This document shows, one piece after another, positions 20,350-31,800 of a DNA stretch of 64,000 bases. Origin of the DNA: Icerya purchasi. Taxonomy: Eukaryota; Arthropoda; Insecta; Hemiptera; Monophlebidae. The DNA lies in contig CM077115.1 in assembly GCA_039619475.1 (NCBI GenBank), positions 142,550,172 through 142,614,171 on the forward strand, in the 5' to 3' direction. How positions within the stretch are numbered: position 1 is the stretch's first letter; each line of letters opens with the position of its first letter. Position numbers and translations under genes: made by a program. The notes beneath the pieces are model-generated. The model saw nothing but the letters and a program-made list of their open reading frames with translations. It was not told the DNA's origin and ran no database searches.

Positions 20350-21134
20350 ATCGACGTACTGGTGTATATGAAGGGGTGAACTCGGTCCCTCCTCTTTAGC
20401 TCACGCAAAAGCCTGAATATTAGCTAAATTACCAGAGGAAATTGCCGAAATGTATTTTAACCTTTTGCTGGCCATGTTATTATAGAACTCGATGTCCGCT
20501 TTAAATCATACGAAGAAACGATCAAAGGGATTCAAATGCTTCTGCCCGAGAAAACGAGTAATGACTCTCTAGCGCACAAGAAAAACTGAAAAAAATAACA
20601 CAACAATTTCTTGATGAAAATGAAGGCACGATATATTTCTGAGTGAATATGAAATTTGACACAGTCACTGAAAACCTGCCACTGCGGTAGAAGCTATTGA
20701 TCATTGCGATGAACAGTTTTTTCCTTTGATAAAAAAGTTTCTCATCATATTAGCTACACTTCCAGTATCTACAGCGACTCCAGAAAGATGTTTCTCCACT
20801 TTAAAAAGATTAAAAACCTATATTAGAACAGAATGGGCGACGAAAGAGTTACTGGTCTTACTTTTATAAGGTTCACCGTTACTTGGCGGTAAAACTGGAT
20901 TCCGAAAATTTTTTTAAATAAGTTGGCAATAAGATGTAAACGGCTCAATTTTAAATTTCAAATTACTTTCTTAATATATTTTAATACTATTATTGTATAA
21001 AAATATAAACAAAGAATGAAATAAAATGGTATTATTTAATATAGTAAATAATAATGTAATATAGTTTGTTTTATTTTTCTTAAAAAAAGAAATTTGAAAA
21101 TTCAAATTTGACCTTCACCCCATCCGCCATTGGA
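20350..21134 (+). pseudogene. hAT transposase C-terminal relic
   Basis: The plus strand at about 20700-20870 encodes the hAT dimerisation motif: PLIKKFLIILATLPVSTATP, then ERCFSTLKRLKTYIRTEWAT. Upstream sequence is riddled with stops. A degenerate hAT-like end, CCCATCCGCCATTG, closes near 21134. The orientation is opposite to the N-terminal remnant at 19640-20061, so these are two elements or one rearranged element. Confidence 0.72.
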
Positions 21135-21339
21135 AAGCTATATATACGTCCGTGCGCTCTGGTGTTTTTTTTCGCATATTAAATTCTAATAGTCTGCACT
21201 TTTTATCAATTCCAGTACTTCTACATTACATATGCTTCTTTTCATCTATAGCATTCGGTTTAGAAAGCATTTAGAGTTAAGAGAAATTAAATAACAATTC
21301 ATGCTTGCAACTTCCTGTCTGGTACATATAAATAACAAA

Positions 21340-21660
21340 AGAGGACGTATAAATGAAACTTTCGTATTTGTACACAACTTGACATAATCATTACTTGTTT
21401 TACAAACATAGAACTCGGGCCCAGTTTGGGCAGTTTTCTTTTCCAACTGATTCTAGGATTCGTGGATTATGTTAAATAAATTACCTCATGTTGGGTTTGC
21501 TACACTTGTTTTACGTGATGTGCGATTCATTTTCCCAGTGTCCTCTGCACTGTCGAGTTTTAAAACCCAATGCATCTTGGGCTCGGTCTGGGCAGTTTGC
21601 TTTTTGTAATAATTCTATACAGGCATTCGTGGGTTTATGTTATACATTTACAATCATGTT
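21340..21660. repeat. Imperfect tandem duplication
   Basis: A segment with GGGCCCAGTTTGGGCAGTTTT at 21415-21436, followed by ATTCGTGGATTATGTTA, recurs at 21578-21650 as GGGCTCGGTCTGGGCAGTTT, followed by ATTCGTGGGTTTATGTTA. The spacing is about 160 bp. The overlapping open frames are by-products. Confidence 0.55.
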
Positions 21661-22439
21661 TGCACCGTTTATTGTTTCATTTTAAACATTTCGTATCTAC
21701 CTTTAATCGACATAATTCCCATATCGACTTGAAATGGCTTATTGCCAGGCAAAAAAAAACAATAAACTCTTGAATGAAATTTGTTTTGGATGTTTCAGGT
21801 ACATAACGCTTAAATATAATAATGTATGCATCCACCTCGTTTGTTTAGTAATTAATATAAAGTGCAAACATTATAAAAAAAACATCTCAAAACTGAACAT
21901 AAATTAACGGAAACGTTTTTTTTTTTTGTACGAATATCCTACATTTAATGTTAGAAACAAAAGCGAATATATTAATAACGATAAATTTAATATTAAATGT
22001 TTAGAATTTGTAGAAAAGCTAAATAACTTATTTTTATTTGGAAAAGAAAAGAAAAGAATATTATTAAAAATGAACTTAACTGTTTGATTTTTACTTTGAG
22101 AAGTAGAGATATGTGTACATGTAAAAATTATTAATTTTAAAAGAGTTATGTATGCGATTATCTGCTATTGGTGATGAAGTAAGTATATGTTGTTGAATTC
22201 TCACTAATTTTCACTTATTTTAAGCTTCAAAAGAAAACCAAATAAACATTATTAAAGATAAAAGTAGAATGTATGAGTAGAATCTGAAGCCGTTTAGGTC
22301 TGTTTCAAATTTTGATTACATATATTCACTTTTGCAAATATTTGTTTGATTTTTTTTTTCAAGGAGAATTAATGCTGCCCAAAATCCACCAACTCACATA
22401 TTTCACCTCTAATCGGATAACTATCTCTACTTTAATCGT

Positions 22440-22615
22440 AATAATCTTTATATATATGTATATAAAATCTCGGCCATTTTTTTCGGAGTCGGTAAAAATT
22501 AAAATATAACAATCATTACATAAAATTTGGACATTTTTTTTTCGTTACATAAAATTGGGACATGTTTTTTAGTGGGGGATGGTCTAAGAATTACGTTGTA
22601 ATCAATATATTTTAA
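22440..22615 (-). repeat. Repeat B copy
   Basis: Contains 'cggccattttt', two 'acataaaattgggacat'-type words and CTAAGAATTACGTTGTAATC, all shared with the copies near 5.8, 61.2 and 61.8 kb. Its orientation is opposite to the copy at 5737. Confidence 0.65.
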
Positions 22616-23214
22616 CTTTTTAATTTAAAAATCGAAAGTTTAGATAATTTTTAATAATATTTTTTTTCTATACACAATAGTTAAAATTTTCATGAAAAAA
22701 GGTAATTAATTTTTGTATTACATATTTCGGTTTATTATTAGGAAAGCTAAACTTCCTCGATAAAACTTTTTTTAGAGAGGAGGATTTGGGTTTTTAAGCT
22801 CCATGAAGTCGGTGCCTGCGATTACATTACCGGCACTAATTCATTTTTGGTTGTAATTTTAGTTTCGTTCATTTTTGCTGAATATAACAACAGTTGGATA
22901 ACAGTAACAGATAGCGACCAGTAATTTTCGTTCTTTTAAATTCAAGTGGCAGCCAATAAAATAAAAACGAATGTCCGATTTAAATAATCGTGTAATTTTA
23001 AATAATAAGAAAAACAAACCAAAAACCAAACCTATTTCACGTGATTTTCACTGAAAATAGAAAAAATGACCTAAAACTAAAGTTACAATTTTTAATTTTT
23101 AAACTATGATTTCGTGTTTTTATTTAATTTTCAGTAAGATGAAAAATAAGTTTATCGGTAATTATTCGTCAATGACTAAACTAGGGACGAACTATAAAGT
23201 AGCGACGTCCTCTA
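22616..23214. other. Gene-free DNA
   Basis: No feature recognised. Confidence 0.4.
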
Positions 23215-24090
23215 TAAGCAAATTTGAAAATGATAGTACATATACTGTAAATTGTGATGTGGCAATTTGAAAGAATAATTTATTAAAAATAGTATAATGT
23301 AAATAACTATGTAAAAAAGTTGTAATACAGTTATAGCCAGGGCTTGAAAGCCAGCCGAAAGCTAAAAGCTGAAAGCGAATCATTTTTAAATAGCATAAGC
23401 TTAATCCAAAAGCCATATTTAAATTTCCATAAGCTAAAAGCCTAAAGCTTAAGCTATATTCAAAATTTAAACAGTCGAAAGACGAAAGTTTAAGCTGTAT
23501 TACTAAAAAAGCTAAATTAAGTTTTATATTTGGCTTAAACTTTTTTTTTTAATTTCTTGATTTTGCATTTTTGACATAACTATTCTCGTAAGAAATTGTT
23601 CTTAAAAACTTTTATTTTTGTGCATAAAGAAAAAAGCTGAAGTTTCAATAGTAATGCTTAATAGTTTGATGCATAGTAATTAGTAAATGATTTTAATTAA
23701 CTTCTATTGAAATTCATTTCGTAAGCCGAAAGCTGAAAGCTTAAGCTGTATTTTAAATTTAAACAGCCAAAAGCCGAGAGCTTAAGCTGTATTTTTCAAG
23801 GACATAAGCCATATTAAGTTTAAGCTGTATTATTATTCGGCTTTCAAGCCCTGGTTATAGCGGAAGAACGCCAATAATTTAGTGGTTGCAAGTTCAATCC
23901 TGAGGTTGGTTAGAAATTTTGATTTTTCTTGAAATTTATTTACGGCTATAATTTATGAAGCTAAATACCTTCACCTATATACTTAACAAATTGTTTGTTA
24001 TTTACATTATACTGTTTAATGATTACTTTTTCAAATTGCAACATCGCAATTTATACGGTATATGTCCTATCATTCTCGGATTTTCCGTCA
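23215..24090. repeat. Older inverted-repeat element hosting a MITE
   Basis: The left arm (23220-23313: AATTTGAAAATGATAG, then GGCAATTTGAAAGAATAA, then TATAATGTAAATAACTA) matches the reverse complement of 23985-24083 over about 95 bp with scattered differences. The interior was later hit by the hAT-type MITE at 23338. Its class and exact limits are not known. Confidence 0.6.
23338..23853. mobile_element. hAT-type MITE with perfect 8-bp target duplication
   Basis: 516 bp with terminal inverted repeats CAGGGCTTGAAAGCC / GGCTTTCAAGCCCTG and an exact 8-bp direct duplication GTTATAGC (23330-23337 and 23854-23861). It has no coding capacity. The interior is made largely of short variants of AAGCTGAAAGCTTAAGCTGT in both orientations, which makes almost the whole element able to pair with itself. 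Confidence 0.92.
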
Positions 24091-25689
24091 TGCATATCAA
24101 TATGAACTGTAAAGGAACAGAATGAACTAGTGCCACTATTGTAAAAATTTACTAGATTGTTTTAATATAATTTCATTATTAACTTATAATAAAGTAACAA
24201 AAGTAAGCGTATATATAGTATTATTATAATAGTAAAATATTTAAAATGTAAATAAAAAAGCACACAAGCATTTTGTCATTTGTATAATATAATTTGTTGC
24301 GTAAGTTATATACAAATAAGCGATAGATAAATTAAAATTGAATGCAATAAAACCTAAAATTTAAAGATGTGTAATCACAGTTGGCGTTATTTTTTAAATG
24401 TTTAATTTTTATTTCATTGTTGAAATTTTATTAATTATTTATTTATATTTAATTTATGCGAATAAAAAAGCTTTAAATAACTACAAAATTTAATAATCTT
24501 TTTCTTCCTGTATTTTATTCTCGCATTTTAGTTTTTTAGGTATTACATAAGAGGAGCAAGGATCACATAAGCTCCTGTACAGTTCTATTAACCGGGAAAT
24601 CGGTAACTTTTGGACTAGCAAAACTTGAAATTTAAAAATTATTTTAATGTCCACCTTGTAATGTCTGTGATTGTTATATATTACTTGCTAATCTCGTACC
24701 TGTTTAATGTATGCTCTCTTTTGGTCTATTTTTCCAGTTTAAAGCCAGCTGCAACTATTCTTACGGTCACACCACAGTTTTTACTTTTACATTTCTCTCA
24801 ATACAATTAATAAAGTCATTGTATATGTTTGTAATAAGACATACATAAAAATAATTAGCATAAAATCAGAACAGTTTAATATATTAATACAGCTATAAGG
24901 CACACTGTTTTTTCTATAATCTACACAGAAAGGATTACCTGAAAAGTAGTGAAAAAATTGAAAGACAGTGTTATGGTAAGTAAAAAAAAAAAAACAAAAT
25001 ACACTGTACATCTGACAAGCTAGGAAAAAATCGGCCGAATTACTTACTCGGCTGGAAATGCTATTTCGCACTGATTGATTTTTCTTACCTCAATGATTTA
25101 CATTCCAGCACTTTATCATGATGATTGCTTAATTTGTGAACATAACATAAACCCATCTTTTCGCTTTCATCTTCGTTATTTCAAAAATCGTTAACCTTAC
25201 TAAAATTACGCGGAGAAGAAATGTTTTGTTTTAGTAATATCTTGTCTTTTTCAAAGCGACAAACAAAATAAAAAGTATGCCGATATCTTGACCGGGCAAT
25301 TTTTTCTTTTTGGAATGAGGAAATCAACGCGATCTGAAAGAATTTATTTTCTTAAATGTTTGGTCTAATCAACAACAACATAAAAAATTCTTTAACCTTT
25401 GTCTTGTTTATTGAATAAAACAATACTAAATGAATCTAATTATTAATGGGGTGTTACAACTGTCTCAGTCGATTCTGATATACATAGATAGACTCACAGT
25501 AAATTGTTATTTATATTTCGCGCCATGAAAATGGGCTCGCGCTGTGTATTTTTGTTATCAGTCTAAAATTCTATTATTATTTTTAGGAGAGAACTGGTAA
25601 TTATTAATTATTGGCATGTGTATATGTGTTATTTGATTGTTTTATTAATAAAGGTTAAGATATGTTTGTAAAATTTGGTAAAGTTACAT
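24091..25689. other. Gene-free AT-rich DNA
   Basis: No coding region, RNA gene or element end could be recognised. Open frames here are short and of low complexity. Confidence 0.4.
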
Positions 25690-25918
25690 ACACATATTCC
25701 ACTTTCAATTCTACAGTCCAAAAATTGAATCTGACTTAGAAGAGAAAAGGATTTGCGATGCCGTACTTCTGGATGTGAGCCAGGCTTTTGACGAAATATG
25801 GCATTACGGCTTATTGTATAAAATAAAAAAAAAAAGTTTTCCAAATTACTGTTAAGAGTTGTTTTCATCGTATCTGGATGAATGGTACTACCTAATCAAG
25901 TATGGAGACGAAGTATCT

Positions 25919-25973
<55 letters not shown>

Positions 25974-26760
25974 AATTAAGTCAAGAGTTCCACAGGGAAG
26001 TGTTTTGGGGTCGTTATTTTGTTTTATTTTTACAGTAGATATACACATCAGTTGAAGGCAATTCCTTAATGGAAACTTTTGCAGATGACACCGCGCACTA
26101 TCGTGCTCTGATTTAAGTAAAACAAAAGCAAATAGTAAATTGCAAAAAACAGTGAATAAAATTATGTCATGGTGCGAGAAATGGCGAATTAAAATAAATG
26201 AAAATAAATCAGCACTTATAACAGTATTTACAAATATCGTTATATGGAGCCAGAAAATATTATAATCGATAACAAGAATCAAAAAATACCGTCAAATACC
26301 TAGGCTTATAAACCAGAAGCTAACGTGGCGCAAGCACATTGATACAAAAAAGACTGAACTTAGAATCAAAACCAACAAACTACACTGGCTAATAGCCAAA
26401 ACAGTTCCAATTGTCCTTGGAAAATAAACTGCTATTATACAACCAACTTCTCGCTCCGATTAGAAGTATGGATGCGAATTATGGGGCTGCAGTGCAAAGA
26501 GCAATATTATGAAAATTCAAAGATACCAAAATATTACTCTGAGGTCAATCGTTGGCGCCCCATGGCATGTAAGGAACAAAACCATACATGATGACCTTTG
26601 CATGGATTATGTAGCTGATGTGTTATCAAGGGGATGGCAACAAAACATCAGGGGAGCGGCTATACAACCACACATACTGGACTGAAATGGCCTATAATTC
26701 GCCACAAACACAAGTGCGCAGACTAAGAAGTTCAAAACCTTTAGACCTAGCGTAGTTTAA
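25690..26760 (+). pseudogene. Jockey-type reverse transcriptase relic
   Basis: Motifs occur in order. First is DAVLLDVSQAFDEIWHYGLL (the first catalytic Asp strand, about 25760-25815). Next is IKSRVPQGSVLGS with the PQGSVLG turn (about 25976-26010), then FADDTA (the catalytic box, about 26078). MSWCEKWRIKINENKS follows, then VKYLGL and LTWRKHI. The post-thumb segment has CELWGCSAKSNIMKIQRYQN, then LRSIVGAPWHVRNKTIHDDL. Several stops and shifts break the frame, and a (TA)n tract at 25920-25972 sits inside the fingers/palm region. This is the decayed 3' half of a Jockey/BS-like element on the plus strand; no poly(A) tail is evident. Confidence 0.85.
25920..25972. repeat. (TA)n microsatellite inside a reverse transcriptase frame
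   Basis: About 52 bp of alternating TA between the YGDEVSN and IKSRVPQG parts of the reverse transcriptase relic. It expanded after the element died or marks an insertion of AT sequence. Confidence 0.9.
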
Positions 26761-28535
26761 AAAATAAAAAATAAAACACCTTTGTGAGAATTATTCAAAC
26801 ATAAGTTACTAATACGGAGACTAGTCACTGGACTACGAACCCTTCACGTCGCAGTCATTTTCCATACACCAGGTACTGATAGCCAATAGGCTAGGAATGG
26901 CTTCTAAGAAGAAAAAATAAATAAATTTAATAAAATAAAAAACTTTTAATTATCACGTTTTGAAAACGATTTTTTTGAAATCCCCTAAACACTCGCATTC
27001 ACAAACCACGGACAACCATGCCATTGTGGACAGCATTGTTGGTTTAAATAATACTTATTCACTTGTAAAACACTTTTTTCATCGTTTTAAAAACGGAATA
27101 AAACTCGAATAATTGATAAGCGAGATTATTATCGGTTAAGTATTGATGAAAGAAATGTTAGATATTTACATATTTGCGTAACAGTAGGAGCTTGGATTGT
27201 GAAGTTAAGATTCTCATAATGTATTTAAGAACCTAATGTGTGTCGAAAGGGAATATTGGGGCCAGTTTCTTTCTCTCAGTCGCTTTTACTTTCCTAAATT
27301 TCTCTGATATCAGATAAATTTCAAATTAGATACATACCCGACAGCAGCGACTTGGGTCCGGAGCGAGACAAATCTCGAACGCTCGGCTTCTACGAGTAAA
27401 ATTACTCGTTCAGAATGAAAAAAAGAAAGAAAGAAAAACGTGGTAATTTTGAATTTTTTATAAAATCCTCGAATGATTTTTAGTACGATTTGACGGAGGT
27501 TAAAAAACAGAAACAGAGCATAGCTCCCAAAAAGCCAACTGAAGAATGAGATCACTAAAATTACCATTTCTCTAGAATCAGTTATTATAACAAAGTTTTA
27601 AATTAATTACTGCCGTAAATAGAAATGATGCTTCGAATCGCTTAAATTTTCATTATTGATTTTTATTTTTCTCCCCCGCGAAAGTTGTAAAATGGTGCCG
27701 AATGTGAAGAAAAAAATTGAGAAAACGTACATCAATATTTTTATCCTTTCCTGTAAAAATTAGAATGATGACTAACAATGAAACAAACCTTTAAAAATTT
27801 CGCTTAGGTATTAAAGGAAGAATTTTTAATCGCGATGGTTAAAAATTACTTAATTGAAAGGTTATTGTATATCTCGCATTTGGTACTTTTTGACCGATCA
27901 TCCACCTGGTTTTATATGATTACTAATTTTTATGATGGCATGCAGTTGAATCGCTAATTGTCGTGCATATAAAATATTCGTAGATTTAAAAATAGCTCTC
28001 TATCCCTGGTGCTCATTAATTTGATCTCGGCTGATTTTTACTTCGTCACATTTTTGTGTAGCACATGCGCGAACTGAAATAACACCCACATTGTCGTTAG
28101 CATTGCGCTTCGTGTTCTCCGATCTAGTAATTTATAGGAAGTTGTTTATCACATATTTATATGTCGTTTCCTGCCTATGGACACATCCTTCATTATAAAA
28201 CTAATGCTAGCCTATTATCGCGATTACAGATCGCTGCATGGTCCCGTAACTTTCATGTCATGCGAGTGCGATATATCATTTTTTTCTTTCGCTCAGTAGT
28301 ATGCACGTTGTAAATATCAGGCGCGCTATAATCTATTTTCGAAATAAATATAATAAATAGGCTGGGGAGGAAGAGGAATATTATTTCGTTTTTACATCTA
28401 AAATAAATGATGCATTTCGAAGGTCGTCCTATTAGAACAGAATTGATAGATGTTATCTAGTTATTATTATAGGGGAAAATTTTTAAAAAGAAATTATAAC
28501 ATCACGATTGTAAAATAACTAATAAATAAAAAAAG
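26761..28535. other. Gene-free DNA with one possible small exon
   Basis: Apart from the candidate exon at 27338-27389, no feature is supported. The minus-strand frame at 27310-27567 is mostly pyrimidine tract. Confidence 0.35.
27338..27389 (-). CDS. Possible 52-bp exon
   Basis: Read on the minus strand, a long pyrimidine tract (TTTCTTTCTTTTTTTCATTC) leads to TTTACTCGTAG|AAGCC, then a GC-rich 52-bp segment (AERSRFVSLRTQVAAV in one frame), then CGG|GTATGT. The sharp GC contrast and good splice signals suggest an exon, perhaps an upstream or 5' UTR exon of the coiled-coil gene 8 kb to the left. No protein match supports it. Confidence 0.22.
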
Positions 28536-28987
28536 AAAAAAACTGCGCCTCAGTCGAGAACTGGCGGCGTTAGAAGTGAAACTTTTTATGGAATGTAATA
28601 AATTTTAAAAGAGGAAACAAAAAAAGTACATTAAATTTAAAAAAAAAGGTACACTTAAAACTAACAAAAATGGCATTTGTAATATCAATAACGATCTGCA
28701 GATAATCTCGAATTAAACACTACACAAGTTTCACTTGCATGTACATATTTATTGTTACATGTACATGTATAATTAATACATGCAAGTGAAACTTGTGTAG
28801 TGTTTATTTCGAGATTATAAATGCAGATCGTTATTGATATTACAAATGCCATTTTTGTTAGTTTTAAGTATACATTTTTATTTTAAACTTCAATGTACTT
28901 TTTTTTTTCCTCTTTTAAAATGTATTGCATTCCATAAAAAGTTTCACTTCTAACGCCGTTAGTTTTCGACTGACACACAGTTTTTCA
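28536..28987. repeat. Near-perfect 450-bp palindrome (foldback MITE)
   Basis: The left arm begins GAAAAAAACTGCGCCTCAGTCG and the right arm, reverse-complemented, begins GAAAAACTGTGTGTCAGTCG. The arms are about 205 bp and share long blocks such as GTTAGAAGTGAAACTTTTTA, AATATCAATAACGATCTGCA and ACTACACAAGTTTCACTTGC, with a spacer of about 40 bp near 28740-28780. It has no coding capacity. A transcript would fold into a long hairpin. Confidence 0.9.
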
Positions 28988-29574
28988 TATTATTCCAGGG
29001 GCAGTCCAGAGAGACATTTTGCTGGGGGGATTATATAATTACGTAATATTTTATACGGTAGATAGTAAATTTGATAAATACCTTGTTTTATAAAGAAAAT
29101 CAAACAGCGACCTCTTTAGAAATTTTAAAAAATCTTAAATATTTTTTCTTTCTCTCCTTTTATGGATAAAGTTTGGCTCATGTGTTTTAATTAAATGTAC
29201 TGCATTACTACTTTACAACATACTGATAGGTTAATACATTTTCAGAAGATTTATGTGCACCGATATTGTAACGTCTGTCAATGTATTATCAGCTTTTTCT
29301 TATAATTATAATCCCACTATTCGCGTAGCTATGTGCATTCGTGGAATTTATAAATTTGATCTGATTTGGGAAAAAAAAATTTGTTTTATTTTTAGGTGAA
29401 AAATAAGACGAAATTATAAAATTGTACCTAAAAAATGGTAGTTTCGAATTTGAATAGTAAATTACTAGAAAAAATAGAACGATAGAATTTTTTTAATTAG
29501 ACTTTAATTCTTTTTTTATTTTTGTTAGTAATCCGACCCGAATAGTTTGTCCATGAGCAGGTAAGACAGATATA

Positions 29575-30521
29575 TAGGGTGGGTGATTTATCTTGCAATC
29601 CTGTAGTTGCGTTGCAAATGCGCAGCTTAATAATAAAACTGGTTGATGCGGCAACCGTGGTTAGTATTAGTGTTGATTTATTGTTAGTTTAGGCGAGTTG
29701 CAAAGCATTTGGTGGATTTCTTATTTAGTGACGCGTGTTTCTGTGTTTTAATATTGTTTTGTAATTTTTCCAAAAAAAAACAAAAAAACGTCCTTAGTCT
29801 GTATTTTTCGATGTCGAAAGAGCGTTTATTATTGAACATTATTTTAGTGAAAAATCGTACGTTTCAGGAAAAGTTTAAAATCAAATTCGGAAACTCCTCT
29901 CGCATATACTTAATTAAAGCATGATAATGCGAATTGTTGAAAGATTGGTGTTTGGTGTGCTATTTCCAGACGTCGAATTATAGGCCCATTCTTTTTCGAC
30001 AGTATGATTAATAATGTGGAAATCATACAGCAATTTATTGCAATGCTGGAACCGGATGAACGGTTCATATGGTTTCAACAGGAGGGAGCGCGTCCGCATA
30101 CGAATGCACAGGCAATGTCTCTGCTAAATGCCTTTTTTTATGCCGAGATATTTAATATCGACTAATCTCCGGCCATCACGATCACCAGATTTGATTCCAT
30201 CCGATTTTTTTCTTTAGGGCTATCTTAAAGCCCGCGTCTATGTGGATAATCCCTAGACTCTATCCAAGAACTTAAAGACGTGATTACCCAAGAAATCAAT
30301 GCAATTATTTCAGCAACATTACGAAATGTATTTTCTAATGTCTATCGTCGTGCTGCCCATATGTGCATCCAAGAAAAAGGTGGACATTTTCAACACTTAC
30401 TGTGAATTCCGGTAAGCCATTTTTGCATGCCTATAAATCAAATTACAATAACCAGGTACACGTTTTTGGTATTTAGTGCACATACTTGTAATTAGGGTTG
30501 CGAGATAAATCACCCACCCTA
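29575..30521 (+). mobile_element. Internally deleted mariner-like element
   Basis: The inverted ends are about 28 bp: TAGGGTGGGTGATTTATCTT on the left and TAGGGTGGGTGATTTATCTC on the right, flanked by TA on both sides. The length is 947 bp. It holds only the two ends of a transposase gene. Its termini differ from those of the 6143 and 1090 elements, so this is a third family. Confidence 0.9.
29812..30403 (+). pseudogene. mariner-like transposase relic, centre deleted
   Basis: ATG at about 29812 begins MSKERLLLNIILVKNRTFQE, continues to FKIKFGN (an HTH segment), and a degenerate VERL follows near 29935. The frame then jumps to VFGVLFPDVE and FFDSMINNVEIIQQFI. Next comes the second-Asp region in altered form (IWFQQEGARPHTNAQAMSLL; the usual Asp before GARPH is Glu). 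After frameshifts there is RSPDLIPSDFFL with the third Asp and a C-terminus (AAHMCIQEKGGHFQHLL) that ends at about 30403. The first catalytic Asp region is lost. The wording fits the DD37D-like group. Confidence 0.82.
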
Positions 30522-30815
30522 TATATATATATATATATTTCTCATTGAGCTATTTTCATTTGCAAAATAAAAATTAAAAATAAATAAAAAAGATAAAAGA
30601 TCGACGACAATTGCATTTAAAACAGAATAAAAATCATTTTATTAGAAAACACTATTAAATATTAATTATAATTAAATCCTTACGTAACATTTATACACAT
30701 TTTTTATATTATAAATTAAATTTATCTGTTGTAAAAAAAAAATTTCATCGAGGATTTGGTTCATTTGGGGGGAGGAATGTTCCCTATCTTCCCTGGATCC
30801 GCCACCGTATTATTT

Positions 30816-31300
30816 TTTATACTTTTTATACTGTAATGTATACATTACAATTTTTAAGTGTCATCGAATAGTTTCATTTCAAAATAACCTACTTTTAATA
30901 AATTCAAAAGTATTTATTTCATGAACTGTTTATGAAAAAGTAAAATTATTTTTATAAAAGTGATTTTCATTACACTAATTTTTAGTACGCTTTTGAAAGA
31001 AGGAAAGCCTATACTTAAAAATCAATTAGTTATAATTAATATTAATGCGCATTGACTATGTTTTGCCTTAAAGCATAAAGTAGTAATCGGAATATAAATC
31101 TGAACTGTCGTAAATTTATGGCATGTAAAGTTACCAGTTAGTTGGCAGGATTTATAGAAATATGAAAAAAAACAATATCGAGTAATTATAAAAGTAACGA
31201 CATTAATCCGAATGAATTAGCATTATTGATTTAAATTAAATTAAACGAAAAGAAAAAGTAGAAACATTAATGTGGCGACTATTCTTGGCGTCTTCTCTTT
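30816..31300. other. Gene-free DNA
   Basis: No feature recognised. Confidence 0.4.
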
Positions 31301-31800
31301 GTGCGGATCTTCGTATACTTATCCTCTCTCTGGCTCTACGTGTTCAAGTAGCGGACATTAGAAAAGGACAACTAGTTTAAGAGACTTTGTTAAATCTGGT
31401 CAATGTGCGCATTATTTTATTGTGTTGTAAAAAAAACAGAAACAGAAACAGAAGAAGAAGCAGAAATGCAGCGACTATTCTCGCCGTTTTCTCTTTGTTT
31501 CGATTTTTGTAAACATTTTTTTTTTTTTTGCAACTCTCCTTCATGTTAAAGAGTGAACGAGCATTTTTTCTTTTTTTCTACAATATGGCCGCAACTGCAT
31601 AGCAGTACCCACAATGCCCAATGAAATTAACCAATAACAAAAAGAAAAGACAGAATAAGAAATTAAAATCGGTTGTCATTCTACAATATGGCCGCAACTG
31701 CTGAGCAGTGCCCGCAATGCCCAATGAAACTTCATTTTTTTTTTTTTTTTTTTTGAACGAGCATTAGAAAAGAAGAAATAGTTTAACAGATTTTGTTAGT
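31300..31800. repeat. Duplicated segment with palindromic 'ATGGCCGCAACTGC' units
   Basis: A 50-bp unit at 31578-31627 (CTACAATATGGCCGCAACTG, then a GCAGT word, then CAATGCCCAATGAAA) recurs at 31681-31730. Around them, a CATTAGAAAAG-AGTTTAA-GATTTTGTTA segment appears at 31347 and again at 31760, and an 'aatg-gcgactattct-gcc-tcttctctttgt' segment at 31270 and 31465. Related units lie at 36502-36550 and 36575-36610. Each unit contains an ACTGC-NNN-GCAGT inverted repeat. Confidence 0.65.

Larger units (their letters stand above)
28996..30807. mobile_element. hAT-like element hosting a mariner relic
   Basis: The left end CAGGGGCAGTCCAGAGAGAC and the reverse-complemented right end CGGTGGCGGATCCAGGGAAG align as degenerate hAT termini. 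The flanks TATTATTC (28988-28995) and TATTATTT (30808-30815) agree in 7 of 8 positions, as expected of an aged 8-bp duplication. Most of the element is non-coding, and the mariner-like copy at 29575-30521 was inserted into it. Confidence 0.65.

Noticed and set aside
25917..26282. 121-codon minus-strand frame
   Set aside because: Shadow of the plus-strand Jockey-type reverse transcriptase and the (TA)n tract.
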